Assembly: GCA_903941145.1 (NCBI GenBank)
Contig: CAJANQ010000455.1
Location: 1 to 8,105, forward strand
Direction: 5' to 3'
DNA from: an uncultured Actinomycetes bacterium
GTDB lineage: Bacteria > Actinomycetota > Acidimicrobiia > Acidimicrobiales > Microtrichaceae
Length of the DNA stretch: 8,105 nt
In this document: in pieces, positions 1 to 4,387 of the stretch
Numbering within the stretch: position 1 is the first letter of the stretch
Layout: every line of letters starts with the position of its first letter
The notes under the pieces: generated by a model
Database searches by the model: none
Told to the model about the DNA's origin: nothing
The model's input: the letters and a program-made list of their open reading frames with translations, nothing else
Position numbers and translations under genes: made by a program

Positions 1-20
1 CCGGCCCGCAGACCCTCAAG

Positions 21-431
21 ATGACCAACACCTCGGTGCCCGTCCTGCCCTACGTCCTGGCGGCGGTCGGCGCCGTGGCCGTGCTGCTCGTGCTGGGGAC
101 ACTCGTGCAGCGGTGGCGCAGGCGGAGGGTGCAGGCGGCACTGCAGTCTGAGGTGCAGGCGGCGGCGGCCGCGAACGTTGCCGCGTCGTCGGCCGCAAGG
201 ACCTGGGACTCCGACTCGACGGCCGGGCTCCCGGCGTTCGACCCTCAGCCAGGCCCTGTGGCGACAGCTCCCCCCGCAGCAGGACCCCCGCCGGCCCCTG
301 CGCAGGCGCCACGCACACCGGCAGCGGGCTGGTATCCCGACCCGACAGGTTCGTCCCAGCTCCGGTGGTGGGACGGCTCCGGCTGGACCGAGCACCTGCA
401 CGACCCGCCGGGTGAGCAAAATTCCACCTAG
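21..431 (+). CDS. Small membrane protein with C-terminal DUF2510 domain
   Basis: 136 residues from the ATG at 21. Residues about 8-29 form one hydrophobic membrane segment, followed directly by a basic cluster (R31, R33-R36), which by the positive-inside rule places the C-terminal part in the cytoplasm. An Ala-rich, probably helical stretch (about 38-60) and a Pro/Ala linker (about 70-100) lead to a DUF2510 domain at 102-129, recognised by its WYPDP motif, the RWWDG motif and GWTEH. DUF2510 is a short domain of unknown function common in Actinomycetota, usually attached to membrane segments. The start is uncertain: no Shine-Dalgarno sequence precedes the ATG, and the frame stays open to the window edge, so the true N-terminus may lie upstream. 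It ends 61 bases before the surface-protein gene on the same strand, so co-transcription is possible. Function unknown; the domain call is secure. Confidence 0.82.
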   Translation: MTNTSVPVLPYVLAAVGAVAVLLVLGTLVQRWRRRRVQAALQSEVQAAAAANVAASSAARTWDSDSTAGLPAFDPQPGPVATAPPAAGPPPAPAQAPRTPAAGWYPDPTGSSQLRWWDGSGWTEHLHDPPGEQNST

Positions 432-481
432 ACCTTTTTGGCCCCGACCGGTACCTTCGGCAAGGGATCAGGAAGCACGGC

Positions 482-486
482 GGGAG
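482..486 (+). promoter_or_regulatory. Ribosome binding site of the LPXTG surface protein
   Basis: GGGAG lies 6 bases before the ATG at 493. It decides the start: the reading frame is open back to 178, but the upstream part overlaps the DUF2510 gene in another frame and has no signal peptide, whereas the ATG at 493 has this site and a signal peptide directly after it. Confidence 0.65.
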
Positions 487-492
487 TTAGCG

Positions 493-3147
493 ATGCGGCG
501 CACTGAAGGAATTGAGGCCGGACGGCCAGATGGCAGGCACCATCGCGCCGTCGCGGCGGTACTGCTGGTGCTCGCCGTGCTGGTGCCCGCAGCGTTCGCA
601 AACGCCGTCACCACGACCCCGACTTCCACCAAGTCCGGCACCGCCAAGTCCACTGGGTCGAAGACCCAGGTCGAGTCCACCGACGCCGTCGACTGGACCA
701 TCAGTCTTGAGAACACCGACCTCGACGCGGTCAACGGTGTGCTGACCGACACCATCGGCGACGGCCACGAGTACGTCCCGGGCTCCACCAAGGTCCCCGA
801 GGGCTGGACCCTGGTCTTCTCCAACCAGACCACCGGGGACGACTTCACCGCTCCGGAGAGCCCCGCCGTCCGACGGGTCCGCGCCATCACGGCACAGGGC
901 CCGGTGCCGGGCTCCCTCAAGGGCCTGATCGCCCCGGTGCCCGGCACGTTCCCTGCCGCAACCGGCGGTGACGGCTGGGTGCCGATCGTCGGCAACCCCC
1001 GGATCTTCAACGTGTACCACCACACCGGCGTCGGAAAGCCCGAGGTCAACTGCACCGACCGTCGCACGCAGGCCCGGTGTGCGGGCTACCCGAAGGAGGT
1101 GTCGATCGCCAAGACCGACGACTTCTTCACCCCGTTCTCTGCTGCCGCCAACCTCGACGCCCAGGGCCGGCTGTGGTTCTCGGGCACGCACGACCTGCCC
1201 GGCTCCAACGACCCGGGCGGCTTCTACTGCTGGGACACCAACACCGACGCCAAGTGCGGTGACGGCTTCTACCCGGTGACCGACAACCTCCGCGCCGGTA
1301 CCGCCTACGTGGCCCGCTCCCCCTTCTCGGGCGTCGCCACCAACGGGACCAAGCTCTACGCCCTGGCGATCCACCCCACCAACGGCCCCAAGGCCAACAA
1401 GATCGACCTCGAGTGCTTCGACACCGCCTCGCTCGCTGCCTGCGGCACGGTGAACATGAACACCGCGAGCCTGCCGGGCTGGAACAACGACCAGTACGCA
1501 GAGGGCCGGTCCCCGGCGCTGCAGATGCGCCAGATCGGCACGAAGGCGTACTTCCTGATCGACTACGGCGCGAACCCCGGTGCGAACGAGGGCCTGGGCA
1601 ACCGGCTGCTCTGTGCGGACCTGACCACCGGCGGCCCGTGCGCCGGCTGGACCACCCCGGCGGTCCCCGGCACCACCGGCGGCGCCACCCTGCGCTTCTC
1701 CAACCTGCTCTTCCCCGACCTGACCGGCGGCTCGTCGGTCTGCGTGGTCAACACGTTCGTGACGCTCACGTTCTTCTCCCAGACGGCAACCCGGCCGGTG
1801 AACTGCTTCAACGCCACCGGTGGCGCCGGGCCGGTGCCCGCCGGCATCCAGGCCGCGGTGAACTCGGTCCCCAACGCCATCCCCACGTACAGCGGGCCTG
1901 CCTCGTTCGCCGCGGCGGCCTATGTCAGCGCCGAGGTCGGCACCCGGATCTTCATGCCGTTCTCGACCCCGGTCGACGCGGCGATCGCCGGCGTGAACTC
2001 GTGGGCCCTGTGCTTCGACTTCGCCACCGGCGCCAAGTGCGCCGACTTCGGCACCGCCGGCATCAAGACCTTCCCCGACCAGAACAAGGGGTTCGTCACC
2101 AACTACGGGTTCTCGAAGGACCAGAACGGCTGCATGTGGGGCCTTGGGGACGCCGGCTGGATGGTGTCGTTCAACGCCTTTGGCAACGCCTCGGCCTGCA
2201 CGTCGACCGGCGCCGAGCTCACCGTGACCCCTCGCACCTCCTACTGCGGCCCCGACAAGCCAGCGTCACTCACCTGGAACCAGGCCACACTGACCGACAT
2301 CGACCTCTCCAAGGGTGCCTCGGCCAAGATCTCAGCCTTCGAACCCGGTGGCGCCCCGGTTGCCAGTTTCCAGGACGTGCCCATGACCAACGGCACGGCG
2401 TCGCTGTCGGCCTTGCCGGTGGGCAGCGGACTCAAGTTCGCCGTGCGGCTCGAGCTGACCGATCCGGCCGCCATCTCGGCGACGTCGCGGTTCCAGGTGA
2501 CGTTCCTCGGCCCCACCGTGCAGATGTGCCTGACCACCAAGGTGGTCTCGGAGTGCAAGCCGCCGCAGAACATCCGCAACGACTTCGAGGCCATTCTCGA
2601 TGACGGCACCGGCCCGTCGTCCAACTCGTCCTTCGCCACCATGAACGTCGTGACCCCGCCGTCGTGCACGACCACCACCACGTCGACGACCTCCACGACG
2701 ACGAGCACGAGCACGACGAGTACGAGCACGACGAGTACGACCACAACGAGCACGACCACTACGACCGCTCCGACGACGACCACGACCAGTACGACCACGT
2801 CGACCGTCCCCACAACGACGACGACCACGCCGACGACGACGTCCTCCACCACGACCACGTCGACCACGACCACGTCGACCACGATCCCGGAGACCACGAC
2901 CACGTCGAGCACCGTCCCGGAGACCACGACCACGGCGCCGCCGCCGACGGTCTCGCCCGAGACCACCATCCGACCGGCCACGACCACGACGACCCCTGAC
3001 GGGCCGCCGGACCCGGAGGTCCTTGACGAGACCGAGACGCGCGAGCTGCCCAACACGGGTTCCAACGCGGTGCCGCTCGCAGTGGGCGGATTGCTGCTCC
3101 TCGGCGCTGGTCTCGTCCTGCTGGACCTCCGCCGCAAGAAGGGCTGA
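493..3147 (+). CDS. LPXTG-anchored surface protein with propeller-like cysteine-hairpin repeats and Thr-rich stalk
   Basis: 884 residues, secreted and probably fixed to the cell wall by a sortase. Residues 1-38 are a signal peptide (basic n-region, hydrophobic core about 19-31, likely cleavage after AFA36 or ANA38). Residues about 59-110 resemble DUF11/isopeptide-type surface domains (VDWTI, ENTD, then DT and YVPGST). Residues about 160-570 hold seven units of 58-70 residues, each with a G-x-x-hydrophobic-aromatic strand; five carry an exact C-x8-C hairpin (C187/196, C246/255, C308/317, C374/383, C507/516), suggesting a beta-propeller. A beta-rich region (about 575-724) follows, then a Thr/Ser stalk (726-834) and a sorting signal: LPNTG at 852-856, hydrophobic segment about 861-877, RRKKG end. 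No sortase gene is present. Ligand or enzymatic role unknown; adhesion or carbohydrate binding is only a guess. Secretion and wall anchoring are confident; the propeller is inference from spacing. Confidence 0.88.
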   Translation: MRRTEGIEAGRPDGRHHRAVAAVLLVLAVLVPAAFANAVTTTPTSTKSGTAKSTGSKTQVESTDAVDWTISLENTDLDAVNGVLTDTIGDGHEYVPGSTKVPEGWTLVFSNQTTGDDFTAPESPAVRRVRAITAQGPVPGSLKGLIAPVPGTFPAATGGDGWVPIVGNPRIFNVYHHTGVGKPEVNCTDRRTQARCAGYPKEVSIAKTDDFFTPFSAAANLDAQGRLWFSGTHDLPGSNDPGGFYCWDTNTDAKCGDGFYPVTDNLRAGTAYVARSPFSGVATNGTKLYALAIHPTNGPKANKIDLECFDTASLAACGTVNMNTASLPGWNNDQYAEGRSPALQMRQIGTKAYFLIDYGANPGANEGLGNRLLCADLTTGGPCAGWTTPAVPGTTGGATLRFSNLLFPDLTGGSSVCVVNTFVTLTFFSQTATRPVNCFNATGGAGPVPAGIQAAVNSVPNAIPTYSGPASFAAAAYVSAEVGTRIFMPFSTPVDAAIAGVNSWALCFDFATGAKCADFGTAGIKTFPDQNKGFVTNYGFSKDQNGCMWGLGDAGWMVSFNAFGNASACTSTGAELTVTPRTSYCGPDKPASLTWNQATLTDIDLSKGASAKISAFEPGGAPVASFQDVPMTNGTASLSALPVGSGLKFAVRLELTDPAAISATSRFQVTFLGPTVQMCLTTKVVSECKPPQNIRNDFEAILDDGTGPSSNSSFATMNVVTPPSCTTTTTSTTSTTTSTSTTSTSTTSTTTTSTTTTTAPTTTTTSTTTSTVPTTTTTTPTTTSSTTTTSTTTTSTTIPETTTTSSTVPETTTTAPPPTVSPETTIRPATTTTTPDGPPDPEVLDETETRELPNTGSNAVPLAVGGLLLLGAGLVLLDLRRKKG
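2668..2994 (+). repeat. Thr-codon low-complexity tract with 15-nt and 30-nt direct repeats (stalk)
   Basis: This stretch consists mostly of ACG/ACC codons mixed with Ser codons and encodes the Thr/Ser stalk, residues 726-834. Direct repeats are visible at DNA level: the 15-mer gagcacgacgagtac at 2709-2723 and again at 2724-2738; the 15-mer ccacgaccacgtcga at 2849-2863 and 2864-2878; and the 20-mer tcccggagaccacgaccacg at 2885-2904 and 2915-2934 (period 30, encoding I/V-PETTTT). All observed periods are multiples of three, so gain or loss of units would keep the frame and change only the stalk length. Such stalks usually hold the folded domain away from the wall and are often glycosylated in other bacteria; that is family knowledge, not visible here. 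Confidence 0.85.
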
Positions 3148-3151
3148 ACGC

Positions 3152-4168
3152 TCAGGCCAGCTCGGCCAGCGCTGCAGCCAGGCCCGGGTAGTCCGAGTCG
3201 TCGGCCAGGATCCGCTCCAGGTCCTTGCGGGCCAGCGCGAACTTCCGCTCACGCTCGTAGCAGCGCGCCCGCTCGAGCAGCGCGCGGTGGCGGACAACCG
3301 GATGCCTCGACCTGAACCGGAGTGCCTCACGGAACGACGCACGCGACGCGTCGTAGTAGCCCTGCTCGCGGAACGCCACGCCTCGGAACGTGCAGAGGAG
3401 CGCGGTCAGGTCGTCGGAGTTCGTGATGTCCTCGGTGAGCTTCACGACCTCGTCGAACCGGCCGGCGACCACGTTCAGCTCGCACAGCGACACCGCAGTG
3501 GCCACGTTCGGTTCGAGCTGCTCGACCACCGGGACCGCCTCGGCGGCACGACCCTGGGCCTGACGGACCTCGGCGAGGCCGAGGCCCAGCGAGCTGCGCC
3601 CGACCGGGAGCAGGACCTCGACGCCTTCGACGACCTCGAGCGTGAGCGTGCCGTGCACGTACTGGGCGACGAACTCGTCCCTGGCCGGGTCCTTGCCGGT
3701 CTGGAACGCCCAGGCCAGCAGGTCACCGGCCCGGTCGAGGTCGCCCCGGTCGAGGTACAGGTAGCCGGCGAACATGGCGGCGGCGAGCGCCACGCGTTCG
3801 TTGGCGTAGCCGACGGCATCGACCTTGGCAGGGTCACCGGCCGTCAGCGCCTCGGCGAGCGCCTTGTGGGCCTTGGGGGCGAGCAGCCCCGGACGCGACA
3901 CGACGGGACCGTCCGGTGGTGCTGCCGGGGGTGCGTCGGACGCCCGACCAGCAGGTGCGTCGGCGTCGGAACCGCCGTCGGTGTCGCCCACCACCGTCAC
4001 GTGCGACATGCCGGTGCCGGGCAGCGAGACCGTGCGACGCACCTTGCCGTCGGCCCCGTGCGACATGCGGAACCCCTTTACGCCGACCGAGTAGCCGATG
4101 CCGGACTTGGAGAGGTTCAGCCGGACACCCGGCAGCAGCTGCACCGACCGCCGCATGCGGAATCCCAT
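3152..4168 (-). CDS. DUF4236 domain protein with C-terminal TPR repeats
   Basis: 338 residues, no signal peptide, no membrane segment, so probably cytoplasmic. Residues 1-56 are a DUF4236 domain: it opens MGFR-x-RRS, has PGVRLNLSKSGIG at 13-25, SVGVKG at 27-32 and LPGTGMS at 49-55. An Ala/Pro/Asp-rich linker (about 61-93) joins it to an alpha-helical part with TPR-like helix pairs at about 126-158, 194-219, 224-251, 256-288 and 292-325; the clearest has GVAFREQGYYDASRASFREAL at about 263-283. TPR arrays bind protein partners. DUF4236 has no established function. The start at 4168 is chosen because the DUF4236 family begins at MGFR and a purine-rich ribosome binding site precedes it; the frame is open further upstream but runs antisense through the ATPase gene. 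It diverges from the ATPase and converges on the surface protein with a 4-base gap. Domain calls are firm, function unknown. Confidence 0.85.
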   Translation of the reverse strand: MGFRMRRSVQLLPGVRLNLSKSGIGYSVGVKGFRMSHGADGKVRRTVSLPGTGMSHVTVVGDTDGGSDADAPAGRASDAPPAAPPDGPVVSRPGLLAPKAHKALAEALTAGDPAKVDAVGYANERVALAAAMFAGYLYLDRGDLDRAGDLLAWAFQTGKDPARDEFVAQYVHGTLTLEVVEGVEVLLPVGRSSLGLGLAEVRQAQGRAAEAVPVVEQLEPNVATAVSLCELNVVAGRFDEVVKLTEDITNSDDLTALLCTFRGVAFREQGYYDASRASFREALRFRSRHPVVRHRALLERARCYERERKFALARKDLERILADDSDYPGLAAALAELA

Positions 4169-4172
4169 GTGT

Positions 4173-4185
4173 CCCCCCCCTCTCT
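4173..4185 (-). promoter_or_regulatory. Ribosome binding site of the DUF4236-TPR gene, containing a G8 tract
   Basis: Read on the minus strand, the bases just before the ATG at 4168 are GAGAG, then eight G, then ACAC. GAGAGGGG matches a Shine-Dalgarno sequence at usable spacing and fixes the start. The uninterrupted G8 (4173-4180) sits between the purine core and the start codon. Confidence 0.55.
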
Positions 4186-4213
4186 CCCGTCCCGTCCGTC
4201 GGAGCGCCTCGCC

Positions 4214-4230
4214 CCGTCGACCACCGACGG
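4214..4230. promoter_or_regulatory. Perfect inverted repeat in the divergent region (possible operator)
   Basis: CCGTCG, a 5-base spacer ACCAC, then CGACGG: a perfect 6-bp dyad 45 bases upstream of the DUF4236 gene start and 157 upstream of the ATPase start. It could be a dimeric regulator site or a short mRNA hairpin. Dyads of this size arise by chance fairly often in GC-rich DNA, so confidence is low. Confidence 0.25.
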
Positions 4231-4387
4231 CCTCGACCGGCTGCGGAGCGTACTGCTGCCCGGTCACGGCATCGGCCGACGCGCCGCCAGGGGTGCCGGG
4301 GTTGCCGGAATGACCGTCCGTCCACTTCCCCGACGGCCGCCGCCGCACTGTCCGGGCCAGGTCGCGACGCATGGCAGGCTGACGGCC

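Larger units (their letters stand above)
4169..4387. other. Divergent intergenic region between DUF4236-TPR and HerA-like ATPase genes
   Basis: 219 bases without a convincing gene separate the two divergent starts, so both promoters should lie here. It holds a C8 run at the DUF4236-gene end, a perfect 6-bp inverted repeat at 4214-4230 and a C/G-rich remainder. I could not identify a confident -35/-10 pair in either direction. An in-frame ATG at 4310 could extend the ATPase by 26 residues, but the added residues are Pro/Arg-rich and do not resemble the family N-terminus. Confidence 0.6.

Noticed and set aside
405..440. Possible terminator after the DUF2510 gene (GGTG/CACC followed by five T)
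   Set aside because: The stem is only 4 bp with a 10-base loop and does not abut the T run; too weak to call.
178..492. N-terminal extension of the surface-protein frame back to an ATG-like start at 178
   Set aside because: It overlaps the DUF2510 gene out of frame, is Arg/Pro-rich without family character, and would bury the signal peptide; the ATG at 493 has a good ribosome binding site.
2668..2994. Possible CRISPR array because of regularly spaced short repeats
   Set aside because: The repeats are coding Thr/Ser codons in frame, with no unique spacers of constant length.
2664..2999. His/Asp-rich 111-codon frame that could pass for a metal-binding protein
   Set aside because: It is the +1 reading of the ACG/ACC stalk repeats; the His-Asp pattern is a by-product of the Thr codons, and no ribosome binding site or independent support exists.
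2241..3137. Antisense frame with long poly-Val stretches resembling a membrane protein
   Set aside because: The Val runs are the reverse complement of the Thr stalk codons; the frame is a shadow of the surface-protein gene.
3023..4387. Upstream extension of the ATPase frame to 3023
   Set aside because: It runs antisense through the DUF4236-TPR gene and into the surface-protein gene; the family N-terminus begins just after the ATG at 4388.
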